From Georgenia sp. M64 (GTDB lineage Bacteria; Actinomycetota; Actinomycetes; Actinomycetales; Actinomycetaceae), in the NCBI RefSeq assembly GCF_038049925.1, contig NZ_CP145809.1, forward strand, positions 1,674,001 to 1,738,000: a DNA stretch of 64,000 bases, given 5' to 3'. Of the stretch, positions 45,524-53,880 are shown in pieces. Both the position numbers and the translations under genes were made by a program. Position 1 is the stretch's first letter, and every line of letters starts with the position of its first letter. The notes under the pieces are model-generated. The model had not been told where the DNA came from, made no database searches, and was given only the letters and a program-made list of their open reading frames with translations.

Positions 45524-47451
45524 CTCACCAGGAGCACAACAAGAAGGACACCCAGACCGAGCAGTGCCTGGGCGTAGTACTGGTGCAGCAGGCCGGTCTG
45601 CGGTCGGCGCATGAATCCGCCGAGGCGTCGAACTGCCGCACCGAAGGCCATCACGGCGGCGTCGACGACGCGGCCGTCGACGGCGGCCATGACATGGCCT
45701 CCCCGTCGCGTGCCGGCGGCGAGCGCTCCCACGGCACCATCGACGATGGTGTCATCGGCACGGCGCAGGAGCGCAGCAACGCGCAGCGCAAGGGCACCGG
45801 CCGCGTGCACGCCGCGGTCGATGACCTGCTCGTCCACGGTCGCGGCGCCGCGCGCGACCGCCAGCCACGGCCGGGGGCTCAGCAACGACCCCAACCCCGC
45901 CCACCCGGCGAGTCCGCCGTGCCGCAACGGCGCGAGTACGTGAGGCCGGGACACGACCAGGCCGAGCGTCACCACGGCGATCCCACCGCTCACGGCGAGC
46001 TCACCCAGGCTCGGCGGGTGCGCCGCATCCCCGACCGCGAGGGCAAGCCGCTCGGCGACCGCTGGTACGCCGAGCAGGGCGAGCGCCGGCGTCGCCAGGG
46101 CGAACATCCACGCCACGGCGGTGACCGAGACCGGGACCCGACCGGTCCCGCGCGGTTCACGAGCCGGTTCGCCGTCGCCCGCCCCGGGCGGGGCGGCCAG
46201 GACCACGGCGAGTACACGCCCGGCGTACACGGCGGAGAGCGCCGCAGCAACCAGGGCCGTCAGGCGCAGCGGGCCCTCCGCCCCGGCCATCGCCCAGTCC
46301 TTGGTGACCCACAGGGACAACGGAGGGACCCCGGCCAGCGCGAGCGCTGTCACGGTCACTGCCGCGCCCACGCCGCGATGACGGCGGGCCGCTCCCCGCA
46401 GCTCGGAGAGCTTCTTGGTGCCCAGGGAGGTCAGCCACACCCCGGCGATGACGAACAGCCCCGCCTTGACCGCGGCGTGGGCGAGGAGCTGGGCCGTGCC
46501 ACCCGCCACGGAGCCGACCCCGGCCGCGAGCACGACGAACCCGATCTGCGCCGCGGTGCTCGCGGCGAGGAGCTGCTTGAGGTCGGTCTGGGCCGCAGCC
46601 ACGAGGCCCAGCACGACGGCAGTCAGGGCCCCGATCCAGGCCGCCGCAGGGCCGGCCCATCCCTCGAGCAGCGGCTCCAGGCGCAGCAGCAGGTACCCGC
46701 CGGCTGCGACCATGGTCGCCGAGTGAAGGAGGGCGCTGACGGCACTGGGACCCTCCATCGCGGCAGAGAGCCACGCCGAGAACGGCAGCTGGGCGGACTT
46801 CCCCAGCGCCGCGAGGAGGACACCGGCGGCGGCCACGTCCCGCCACCCCCCGGACGCCGTCGCCAGACTCGTCAGCTCCAGGGAGCCCGTCCCGGCGAGC
46901 GCCGCCCCGGCCGCGACATACAGGCCCAGATCACCTGCCCGGGTGGCGAGGAAGGCGGTGGTGCCGGCGGCCACCTTGCCGGCCTGGTACCAGTGGAACC
47001 CGATGAGCGCGTAGCTGGTCGCACCCATGACCTCCCAGGCCAGCAGCAGCGTCGGCAGCGTCGTCGCGGTGACCGTGGCGAGCATCGCGGCGGTGAAGAG
47101 CAGGAGGTAGCCGAAAAAGCGTGCCCGGGCCGCCGCGCGCGCCGTGTCGGCGACGGCGAAGATCATCACCGCCGCGGCGACGACGGCCACCCCCACCACC
47201 AGCACCGCGGAGAGGCCGTCGACGGCCAGTGCGAGCTCACCGCCGTCGACCAGACCCAGGAACGGTGCCGTGGCCCTGGGCCGGAGCGTCGCGACGACGG
47301 CGGCCAGGGCGCCGGTGAGCGCGGCGGCGACGACGGCCACCGGGCCGGCCGCCCGGTCCGCCCGGCGGCCGGCCAGGAGCAGGGCCAGCCCGGCAAGGGC
47401 GGGCATCAGCACCAGCGCGGCCAGGGCGGCGGGCGCGGCCTGGGCGGTCAC
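45520..47451 (-). CDS. nuoL: NuoL-like complex I membrane subunit
   Basis: A 643-residue antiporter-like subunit with the helices and residues of proton channels: Glu in LAWEVMGATSYALIGFHWY, and the Lys/His helices SAWLSAAMEGPSAVSALLHS with ATMVAAGGYLLLRL. The C-terminal part includes a lateral-helix region and a final helix (QALLGLGVLLVVLLVR). GTG 47451 overlaps the nuoK stop. Confidence 0.9.
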   Translation of the reverse strand: MTAQAAPAALAALVLMPALAGLALLLAGRRADRAAGPVAVVAAALTGALAAVVATLRPRATAPFLGLVDGGELALAVDGLSAVLVVGVAVVAAAVMIFAVADTARAAARARFFGYLLLFTAAMLATVTATTLPTLLLAWEVMGATSYALIGFHWYQAGKVAAGTTAFLATRAGDLGLYVAAGAALAGTGSLELTSLATASGGWRDVAAAGVLLAALGKSAQLPFSAWLSAAMEGPSAVSALLHSATMVAAGGYLLLRLEPLLEGWAGPAAAWIGALTAVVLGLVAAAQTDLKQLLAASTAAQIGFVVLAAGVGSVAGGTAQLLAHAAVKAGLFVIAGVWLTSLGTKKLSELRGAARRHRGVGAAVTVTALALAGVPPLSLWVTKDWAMAGAEGPLRLTALVAAALSAVYAGRVLAVVLAAPPGAGDGEPAREPRGTGRVPVSVTAVAWMFALATPALALLGVPAVAERLALAVGDAAHPPSLGELAVSGGIAVVTLGLVVSRPHVLAPLRHGGLAGWAGLGSLLSPRPWLAVARGAATVDEQVIDRGVHAAGALALRVAALLRRADDTIVDGAVGALAAGTRRGGHVMAAVDGRVVDAAVMAFGAAVRRLGGFMRRPQTGLLHQYYAQALLGLGVLLVVLLVR

Positions 47452-47765
47452 CCGCGCAGCTCCGTCGCCATGTCCACCATGTCGACCTGCCTGGCCCGGT
47501 AGATCGCGATGGTCGCGGCGAAGCCCATGACCATCTCCACCGCCATGACCACCAGGGCCAGGACGACGAGCATCTGCCCGTCCGGTGCGTCCGGACTCAG
47601 GAAGTACCAGGCGGAGGCGCCGGCGAGGAGGATGCCGTTGACCAGGAGCTCCAGGCCCATCATCACCATGACGATGGACTGCTGGGACAGGGCCCCGAAG
47701 ATCCCCACCCCCACCAGGGCCGCAGCCACGGTGAGAAGCAGCTGGAGCAGCAGCGTCTCGCTCAT
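47448..47765 (-). CDS. nuoK: NuoK-like complex I membrane subunit
   Basis: A 105-residue, three-helix subunit. Both membrane glutamates important for proton transfer are kept: MGLELLVNGILL and VVMAVEMVMGFAATIAIYRAR. Start overlaps the nuoJ stop by 4 nt. Confidence 0.92.
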   Translation of the reverse strand: MSETLLLQLLLTVAAALVGVGIFGALSQQSIVMVMMGLELLVNGILLAGASAWYFLSPDAPDGQMLVVLALVVMAVEMVMGFAATIAIYRARQVDMVDMATELRG

Positions 47766-48337
47766 CGCGCCAACCCCCCGGGCACCGGGTCCTGCGGCTG
47801 TCGACGGCTCAGATCAGGGCCGAACCGGTCGTAGCGGCCCCGTCCGGTGGCCAGCACGGTCCCCGCGAGAATGGTGGCGAACAGGCTCACGCCCACCACG
47901 ATCATGACGAGCATGTACTCGCCCATCACTGCCTGGCCGATCTGCACGGTGGCGTCCGCCGGGGTGGTACCGCGGCGGGTCGGCCAGTCGGCCAGCCACA
48001 CCCCGGCGGTCAGGGCGGCGAACACCGCTGCCCCGGCGACCGCCGAGCCCCTCGCGTTGTGCACCATGGTCATGGGCATCAGCCCCGCCGGGTTCATCAT
48101 GAACATGATCATGAACACCGCCATGACCGCCATCTCCATGGTCATCATCAGCGCGGTGACAAGCGCCAGGTAGTGCAGGTCGAGAACGAGCATGATGCCG
48201 GCGACGGCGAGGAAGGAGCCCAGGAGGGCGAAGGTGGCCCGGGCCATGGAGTCCACCACGAAGACGAAGACGCCCAGGACGACGGCGACCACCCCCAGCG
48301 TCAGCGCTGCGACGGGAAGGATCTCACTCATCGACAT
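47762..48337 (-). CDS. nuoJ: NuoJ-like complex I membrane subunit
   Basis: A 191-residue five-helix subunit (FALLGSFLAVAGIMLVLDLH, then YLALVTALMMTMEMAVMAVF). It is methionine-rich in TM3 and the following loop (FMIMFMMNPAGLMPMTMVHN). ATG 48337 lies 14 nt inside the small ORF that replaces nuoI. Confidence 0.88.
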   Translation of the reverse strand: MSMSEILPVAALTLGVVAVVLGVFVFVVDSMARATFALLGSFLAVAGIMLVLDLHYLALVTALMMTMEMAVMAVFMIMFMMNPAGLMPMTMVHNARGSAVAGAAVFAALTAGVWLADWPTRRGTTPADATVQIGQAVMGEYMLVMIVVGVSLFATILAGTVLATGRGRYDRFGPDLSRRQPQDPVPGGLAR

Positions 48338-48449
48338 CGGTACTGACCTCCACGCTCGACTGTGTGTCCCTGCCTGCGGCGGCCGGACCCGACCTCCCCG
48401 TCGGCGGGTGCTCCTCCGCTTCGCGCATGCTCCTCGGTCCGGCCCTCAT
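48324..48449 (-). CDS. 41-residue ORF in the position of nuoI
   Basis: Starts in the nuoH stop (ATGA overlap) and ends 14 nt inside nuoJ. It therefore fits the operon's coupled arrangement exactly. The peptide starts MRAGPRSMREAEEHPPTG and ends SSVEVSTDVDE. It is hydrophilic with no cysteine, so it is not a NuoI ferredoxin, and I recognise no family. It may be a real microprotein or only a translational bridge left after loss of nuoI. Confidence 0.4.
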   Translation of the reverse strand: MRAGPRSMREAEEHPPTGRSGPAAAGRDTQSSVEVSTDVDE

Positions 48450-49390
48450 GGGTAGAACCCGTTCACCGCAAGGACGGCCACCACCAGGGCCTGGAGCAGC
48501 GTCAGCGGCACAAGAACCATCCAGGCCACCTCGACGAACCGGTCCGGCCGGATCAACGGCAGCCGCCGACCTGTGACGACGACGAGCACGACCACCGCCG
48601 CCGTCTTGAGCAGGAACCACACCGGGCCGGGCAGGACCGGGCCGGTGTGCCCCCCGAGGAACAGCGTCGTCGCCATGGCGGCAGTAGCGCCGAGGAAGAC
48701 CGCCCGGCCGGTCTCGACGAGCAGGCGGTCCGGTCCGGAGAGCTCGGCGAGCACACCGCCTGCGATGTCAGCCCCGGCCGGTGCAGCGAACGGACCCCAG
48801 AACGCGAACGCGGCACCGCTGGCGAGGAAGACCGCGAACGCCAGCGGCATGGAGACGATGAACCACAGATCGGCCTGCGCGGCCACGATGTCGGTCGTGC
48901 GCAGAGAGCGGGCCGCGACGGCGGTGGTGATGAGCGTGAACATCAGGGGCAGCTCGTACGCCAGCCCCTGGGCAAGGAACCGGTACCCCCCGACGAGCGG
49001 GTGAACCGCGTTGGGGGCCCATCCCACGAGCCACACGGCCGCCCACAGCAGCGCCTCGGCGGCGTTGAACCAGACGATGTCCGCGCTGGTGGAGACCAGG
49101 CTCCGCCCGGTCAGGGGGATCACCGCCACCGAGAGCAGGGCGAGCACCAGCACGGCACCGGCACCGATGCGGCCGAGCAGTCGGTCGGGCGCGAGAGTGG
49201 TGCGTCGCTGCTCGATGAGGGCACGGAGGGCCGACCGCACGGGATCCACCGCCCCGCCGAGCCGCCCACCGTTGAGGACCACACGGTCGACGGCCGCGAC
49301 CAGCAGGCCCAGCGCCAGGCCGACCGCAACGACCAGGACGACGGCGAGAAGCATGCCGACGGAGTCGGACAGGGTGAGGGACTCAGGCAT
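48446..49390 (-). CDS. nuoH: NuoH-like subunit with altered quinone-site loop
   Basis: A 314-residue subunit with about eight helices, matching NuoH in size and order (YRFLAQGLAYELPLMFTLIT, VWFLLKTAAVVVLVVVTGRR with LPLIRPDRFVEVAW). The usual acidic signature E-T-N-R-x-P-F-D-x-P-E-A-E is replaced by FLASGAAFAFWGPFAAPAGA. The expected quinone-channel glutamates and aspartates of that loop are thus largely missing. ATG 49390 overlaps the end of the upstream gene. Confidence 0.85.
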   Translation of the reverse strand: MPESLTLSDSVGMLLAVVLVVAVGLALGLLVAAVDRVVLNGGRLGGAVDPVRSALRALIEQRRTTLAPDRLLGRIGAGAVLVLALLSVAVIPLTGRSLVSTSADIVWFNAAEALLWAAVWLVGWAPNAVHPLVGGYRFLAQGLAYELPLMFTLITTAVAARSLRTTDIVAAQADLWFIVSMPLAFAVFLASGAAFAFWGPFAAPAGADIAGGVLAELSGPDRLLVETGRAVFLGATAAMATTLFLGGHTGPVLPGPVWFLLKTAAVVVLVVVTGRRLPLIRPDRFVEVAWMVLVPLTLLQALVVAVLAVNGFYP

Positions 49391-50558
49391 GGCCCTGCCC
49401 GCCGCCCGCCGGAACAGGAGCGTGTCGCAGCTCCACACTGGCTACCGCCAGCCGGGCAGCGGCGAGTTCCATCCCCTCGAGGGCAGGTGCGAGCTCTTCC
49501 AGGGTGACGGCGTGGGCGGGTGCCCCGTGCTCAGCCGTGTCGCACCACCGGCGCACCCGTCCCAGCACGTCCCCGCCGCCGAGCGTGGGGGCGATGCCGC
49601 GGACCGACCAGGCCAGCGTCCGGGAGCGGCTCACCTTTCGGGTGAGGCGGTTCACCAGCTTCAGGGCCTCCGCCTGATCGGGCGACGAGCGCCGAGCGTC
49701 TCGAGCCTCGCGTGCCTCCCGCGCCGCGGCGGGCCAGCCCGCCACGATGAGGAAGCGGCTCAGCGCGTCAAGCGCGCGGACGGCCGGTTCGGTCCCCGCG
49801 TCCAGGGGTGGAGCGGCGTCGGCCCAGCTCAGGTTGACGTCAGTGAGCACATCCCCCTGCATGGAGCTTCGAAGCACGAGGCCGGTGGGCCAGCCGGGCA
49901 GCACCGGTCCGAGCCGGACGGTCAGGGCGTCGAGCGTAAGTCCGTCACGATCTGCCGAGGTCTTTGCCATCGGCAGACCCGCTACGTCGCCGCCGTGACC
50001 GCCGTGGCCGCCGTCGCCGCCGTGACCGCCGTGGCCGCCGTCGCCGCCGTGACCGCCGTGACCGCCGTGACCGCCGTGACCGCCGTGGTCTGCGTGGCCG
50101 CCGTGGTCTGCGTGGTCTGCGCCGTGGTCGGCGCCGTGGTCTTCGCCGTGGCCGCCGTGGTCTGCGCCGTGGTCGGCGTGGGCTCCGGTTGAACGCCTCA
50201 CCGCGAGCAGGACCACGGGGTCGTGGTTGGACTCGTCCCGGGCCCACGCGCCTGCGCTCATCAGGGCTTCGGCGGCGGTGTCGAGCTGGCTGGCAACCGG
50301 CCCAGCGGTGAGCGATGTCCGGTGACAGGGCGTCGGTACCTGGGACCACAGCACGTCTGCGGCCGCGGAGAGCTCGTCGCCGAGCCGGCCCACGGTGAGG
50401 AGAATGTCCGTGCGGGCCGGCGACTTCGCCAGGACCCATCCCCGCCGGTCGAGCTCCGCCTCGAGATCCCACCGGAGCTCGTTTGTCCCCGGCCCGTCCA
50501 CGACCAGGACCCTGGGCCGTGCCAGAGCCCAGGGTGCGAGCCGCGCGATCAGGTCCAC
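49383..50558 (-). CDS. His/Gly-rich protein between nuoA and nuoH, possible cofactor-less NuoB-NuoD relative
   Basis: A 391-residue protein. Residues ~1-100 (RPRVLVVDGPGTNELRWDLE, TDILLTVGRLGDELSAAADV, LWSQVP) recall the NuoB / hydrogenase-small-subunit fold, but the four cluster cysteines are missing. Residues ~125-192 are a low-complexity HGGHGGDGGH-type tract. The C-terminal half (LTVRLGPVLPGWPTGLVLRS, then RTLAWSVRGIAP and DVLGRVRRWC) faintly recalls NuoD. Position between nuoA and nuoH is where nuoB-nuoC-nuoD normally lie. GTG 50558 overlaps nuoA by 10 nt. The NuoB/D link is inference from position and weak resemblance. Confidence 0.55.
   Translation of the reverse strand: MDLIARLAPWALARPRVLVVDGPGTNELRWDLEAELDRRGWVLAKSPARTDILLTVGRLGDELSAAADVLWSQVPTPCHRTSLTAGPVASQLDTAAEALMSAGAWARDESNHDPVVLLAVRRSTGAHADHGADHGGHGEDHGADHGADHADHGGHADHGGHGGHGGHGGHGGDGGHGGHGGDGGHGGHGGDVAGLPMAKTSADRDGLTLDALTVRLGPVLPGWPTGLVLRSSMQGDVLTDVNLSWADAAPPLDAGTEPAVRALDALSRFLIVAGWPAAAREAREARDARRSSPDQAEALKLVNRLTRKVSRSRTLAWSVRGIAPTLGGGDVLGRVRRWCDTAEHGAPAHAVTLEELAPALEGMELAAARLAVASVELRHAPVPAGGGQGHA
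49987..50190 (-). repeat. 9-bp-based low-complexity tract encoding His-Gly/Asp repeats
   Basis: Long run of CCGCCGTGA/CCGCCGTGG/CCGCCGTCG units on the plus strand, coding HGG and DGG triplets on the minus strand, then less regular HADHGAD units. Prone to slippage, always in steps of 9 bp within the regular part, so the frame is kept. Confidence 0.85.
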
Positions 50559-50932
50559 CGCAGTGCCCCCTCTCGCCACACGTACAGCACGCCGACGAGC
50601 AGCAGCAGAAGGAAGACGAACATCTCCACCACGGCGGCGGCGCCGAGCTGGGCGACCACGACCGCCCAGGGGTACATGAAGATCATCTCCATGTCGAAGG
50701 CGAGGAAGAGCACCGTCACGGTGTACCAGCGCACGTGGTAGCGCGAGACTGCGTGTTGCTCGGGAAGGCCACCCGACTCGAACGGCAAAGACTGCGCGGG
50801 CTGCCGCGTCCGGGTGGCAGCACGAGCCAGCCCGAAGATGCCGCCGACCAGGGCGAGCGTCGCAAGGAGCATCGACGCCGCCGCTGCCATCGGACCTCCT
50901 GCGGGCAAATCGTCGGGACTGGGCGGGACCAA
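50549..50932 (-). CDS. nuoA: NuoA-like complex I membrane subunit
   Basis: A 127-residue three-helix subunit. The conserved loop and second helix are clear: ESGGLPEQHAVSRYHVRWYT and LFLAFDMEMIFMYPWAVVV, with the Asp/Glu pair of the membrane helix kept. The usual Y-E-C-G loop motif reads FESG, so the loop cysteine is absent. First gene of the leftward nuo operon. ATG 50932 follows CCGATGGCAG-like sequence without a strong ribosome site; a later in-frame ATG is possible. Confidence 0.85.
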   Translation of the reverse strand: MVPPSPDDLPAGGPMAAAASMLLATLALVGGIFGLARAATRTRQPAQSLPFESGGLPEQHAVSRYHVRWYTVTVLFLAFDMEMIFMYPWAVVVAQLGAAAVVEMFVFLLLLLVGVLYVWREGALRWT

Positions 50933-51047
50933 CAGGGCGCCCCAAGCGAGTGGGTGCCAGGTTAGGTGACGTGTCCGTCCGCGGCCAGCGGAACGGTTGG
51001 GGCCGCCGGCGCGCCGCAGCCGGATCGCTCAGGTTCTGACGGACCGA

Positions 51048-51929
51048 TCAGCCGCGACCTCGCGCTGACTCCGCGTGGTCGGCGGTGTAGACGCTCAAGA
51101 CGTCCGTCGTCTCGCGTCCGGTGTGGAGGAACTGAGCGTCCAGCACGTGCGCCAAGCCCACCAGGGTGTGCTCGAGGACGTCCGCCGCTAGGCGGACGTC
51201 CTCTCGGGAGGAGCGCTGGCCTGCCGCGGCCAGCTCGGCGGCGTACCCGATGGTTCGTGCCAAGGAGCCTTCCGGCGTGACCTCGCGGAAGTAGTAGGTC
51301 TCCGTGTACTGCGTCAGGTCCATCCGTACCTCGGTCAGCCCGGCGGCGAGGTTCTCCAGGAGCCGAGCGGCGGTGCACTCACTCAGCTGGTCGAGTCGCT
51401 CAGCCGTGTGTGCCTTCGCCAGGGCAGCGAGCCTGAGGGAGAGCACTCGTCTGCGGGTCAGTGCCGGGTAGATCTGGAGCGTCCAGGTGACCGCACCGGT
51501 CAGGAGCGTGAAGCCGATGAGGGCCTGCAGGGGGATGAGGAGTCGAAGCCACGGGGCGGTGGGCACGATGTCCCCGAAGCCCAGCGTGGCCACGGTGACC
51601 AGGGAGAGGTAGAGGGCGTCGACAAGCATGTTGCGGCTCGGCGGGTCCAGGCCGGCGCCGTAGCTGAACGACTCGGGGAGGTGAGGGAGGTAGACGAGGG
51701 CTGCGCCGACGACGACGAGCAGTCCCCACGTACCGATCACCATCAGTACACCCGCCGGTCCGGCGAGCCTTCTGGCTGATCGGCCCAGCCGCTTGGACAG
51801 CCGCCACGCCAGGGCCAGCAGCCGGCTGCTGAGGGCGCCGTGCCCGCTGGGATGGGCAAGTGTGTGGAAGAGGTCCCACAGTGCGGTCGCCACCAGGGTG
51901 CCGCCGAGGATCTGGGTCAGGACGTTCAA
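51048..51929 (-). CDS. Two-helix potassium-channel-like protein
   Basis: A 293-residue protein. An N-terminal membrane region and further helices (GVLMVIGTWGLLVVVGAALV) precede a pore with selectivity filter TVATLGFGDIVP and the second pore helix LIPLQALIGFTLLTGAVTW. A ~150-residue cytosolic helical domain follows (LAKAHTAERLDQLSECTAAR...). The filter TLGFGD differs from TVGYGD by Val-to-Leu and Tyr-to-Phe, both tolerated in ion channels. ATG 51929 overlaps the histidine-kinase stop, so channel and kinase are cotranslated. Confidence 0.82.
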   Translation of the reverse strand: MNVLTQILGGTLVATALWDLFHTLAHPSGHGALSSRLLALAWRLSKRLGRSARRLAGPAGVLMVIGTWGLLVVVGAALVYLPHLPESFSYGAGLDPPSRNMLVDALYLSLVTVATLGFGDIVPTAPWLRLLIPLQALIGFTLLTGAVTWTLQIYPALTRRRVLSLRLAALAKAHTAERLDQLSECTAARLLENLAAGLTEVRMDLTQYTETYYFREVTPEGSLARTIGYAAELAAAGQRSSREDVRLAADVLEHTLVGLAHVLDAQFLHTGRETTDVLSVYTADHAESARGRG

Positions 51930-53146
51930 TGGGTGGTCCTTCCGGGATCGGGGTGGTGTGGCGGCCCTCCGCGTCCGCTCGGCGGGTCCTCCGGCCGGGT
52001 CCGCGCCGACCGGGGCCGTGGCGGAGGGCTCGGTCTGTCGAGGTCGGTCGGTAGCTTCACGGAGAATGTCGTGCCTTGGCCCGGGCCTGCGCTCTCCGCT
52101 GCGACGTGCCCGCCGTGGGCCTGCGTCAGTGCGCGGACGATGGCCAGGCCGATGCCGCTGCCGCCCTTCTGGCGAGAGCGACCTGGGTCCACGCGGTAGA
52201 AGCGCTCGAACACCCGTCGCAGGTGCTCCGGTGCCAGGCCCTCACCGGTGTCGGTCACTGCGAGCTCGACGACGCCGGGCCCGGGCCGTGCGCTGACCGT
52301 GACGACGCCCTCGGGCGGGGTGTGCCGCAGGGCGTTGTCCAGGAGGTTGGCCAGCACCTCCTGTATCCGGTCCTCATCAATGCTGATCGGAGGCAGGTCG
52401 TCGGCGACGGCGAGCTGGAGGTCCACACCGGCCCGCGCGAACCGTGCCCGCGCCGCGTTGACGGCGGCGGCCACCACGTCGCGCGGTGCCACCGCCCGCA
52501 GATGGAGGTCCAGGCGGCGTTCCTCCGCGCGGGACACGGTGCTCAGGTCGTCCACGAGCCGCTCGACGCGCGCGAGCTCGGCGTGCATGGTGTCGACGGC
52601 GTCCCCGTCGAGGGGCAGCACCCCGTCAGCCAGGGCATCGATGTAGCCTCGCAGCGCGGTCAGCGGCGACCGCAGCTCGTGCGCGACGTCGCGAAGCATC
52701 TCCGCCCGCGTCCGCTCGGTGGCTGCCAGCTCGTGCGCCGTCAGGTCGAGCGCACTGGCCAAGGAGGCCAGCTCGGGGCCCGACCTCGTCATGTGCACCC
52801 GTGCCGTGTAGTCGCCCGCCGCGATCCGCCCGGCCGCTGTCGCCATGGCCTCGACGGGCCGGACGACACGCCGGGTCACGAACCAGCTGACGGCCAGCGC
52901 GGTGATCAGCGAGGCAAGGATCGCCACGGACAGGGAGGTGAAGGTGGCCCCGCTGAATGCCGCGTCGATGTGCTGCCGGGTCGTGTCGTCGATCGGCTCG
53001 GGAACCCTTCGGAGGTGCTCCTCGAAGAGGCCTGGTGCGAGGATGAGCGCGACGACGGCGAGGGTCGATGCTCCGGCCACGATGACGAGGGCCTGGGCGA
53101 GGAAGAGTCTCGCCCCCAACCGGGGCCCCTCGGGGGAGCGTTTCAC
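51926..53146 (-). CDS. HAMP-containing sensor histidine kinase
   Basis: A 406-residue sensor with two membrane helices (ALVIVAGASTLAVVALILAP and SVAILASLITALAVSWFVTR). They enclose a ~40-residue extracytoplasmic loop (LFEEHLRRVPEPIDDTTRQH). HAMP region VVRPVEAMATAAGRIAAGDY; dimerisation box with the phosphorylated His in LRDVAHELRSPLTALRGYID; ATP-binding N box LLDNALRHTPP; G boxes DTGEGL and GGSGIGLAI. The loop has no obvious Met/His cluster, so the signal cannot be read from sequence. GTG 53146 overlaps the regulator stop. Confidence 0.93.
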   Translation of the reverse strand: MKRSPEGPRLGARLFLAQALVIVAGASTLAVVALILAPGLFEEHLRRVPEPIDDTTRQHIDAAFSGATFTSLSVAILASLITALAVSWFVTRRVVRPVEAMATAAGRIAAGDYTARVHMTRSGPELASLASALDLTAHELAATERTRAEMLRDVAHELRSPLTALRGYIDALADGVLPLDGDAVDTMHAELARVERLVDDLSTVSRAEERRLDLHLRAVAPRDVVAAAVNAARARFARAGVDLQLAVADDLPPISIDEDRIQEVLANLLDNALRHTPPEGVVTVSARPGPGVVELAVTDTGEGLAPEHLRRVFERFYRVDPGRSRQKGGSGIGLAIVRALTQAHGGHVAAESAGPGQGTTFSVKLPTDLDRPSPPPRPRSARTRPEDPPSGRGGPPHHPDPGRTTH

Positions 53147-53880
53147 AAGTCCCCGCCGAGGCCGTAGCCGAACCCGCGGAGGGTGCGGATGTAGCGCGGG
53201 GACTGCGCGTCGTCGCCGAGCTTGCGACGGAGGTTCGCCACGTGCACGTCCACCACGTGACGGTCACCGAACCACTGGCCGCCCCATACCTGCTCGAAGA
53301 GCTGGTCGCGGCTCAGAACCCGTCGGGGATGCTCGGAGAGGGCGTCCAGCAGGTCGAACTCCGTGCGCGTGAGCTCCACACGATGCGCACCGCGACGCAC
53401 CTCCCGGGCCCCGACGTCGATGGTGAGGTCACCGAGCTGCCGGACCGACTGGCCCTGTCCCGCGCCGGACCGGGGCCGGCGGAGCATGGCCTTGACCCGT
53501 GCCACCAGCTCTGGGGCGGAGAACGGCTTTCCGACGTAGTCGTCCGCACCGCTCGACAGTCCCACCAGCCGGTCGATCTCCTCGGTGCGGGCGGTGAGCA
53601 TGATGACGTAGGCGTCGGAGAAGGTCCGGAGCCGGCGGCACACCTCCAGCCCGTCGATGCCCGGCAGCATGAGGTCCAGCACGACGACGTCCGGCGAGCT
53701 CTCCCGTGCAGCGGTCACACCGGTCTCGCCGTCGGCCATGACCACGACCTCGAAGCCCTCGCGCTCGAGGTAGCCACGGACGACCCGGGCGATCGCAGCC
53801 TCGTCCTCGATGACGAGGACCCGCGGACGTGAGACCTCGCCACGGTCCGCGGGCTGTCCCGCGCGGCCACCAACGGTCAC
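53143..53880 (-). CDS. OmpR-family response regulator
   Basis: A 245-residue regulator. Receiver domain residues ~15-130: acidic pocket VIEDE, phospho-acceptor Asp in VVVLDLMLPGIDG, Lys in YVGKPFSAPEL. Winged-helix DNA-binding domain ~150-240 with ELTRTEFDLLDALSEHPRRV and VDVHVANLRRKLG, ending YIRTLRGFGYGLG. GTG 53880 overlaps the upstream gene (GTGA). Operon context and the direct-repeat boxes near copper genes suggest a copper or redox response (inference). Confidence 0.93.
   Translation of the reverse strand: MTVGGRAGQPADRGEVSRPRVLVIEDEAAIARVVRGYLEREGFEVVVMADGETGVTAARESSPDVVVLDLMLPGIDGLEVCRRLRTFSDAYVIMLTARTEEIDRLVGLSSGADDYVGKPFSAPELVARVKAMLRRPRSGAGQGQSVRQLGDLTIDVGAREVRRGAHRVELTRTEFDLLDALSEHPRRVLSRDQLFEQVWGGQWFGDRHVVDVHVANLRRKLGDDAQSPRYIRTLRGFGYGLGGDL

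Noticed and set aside
43835-47502. Long rightward frames opposite nuoM and nuoL
   Set aside because: Low-complexity Arg/Gly/Asp-rich translations that mirror the sense genes; no start sites or domains.
49987-50190. 9-bp repeats as an intergenic satellite or origin iterons
   Set aside because: They lie inside a continuous reading frame and encode His/Gly/Asp; no replication gene is near.
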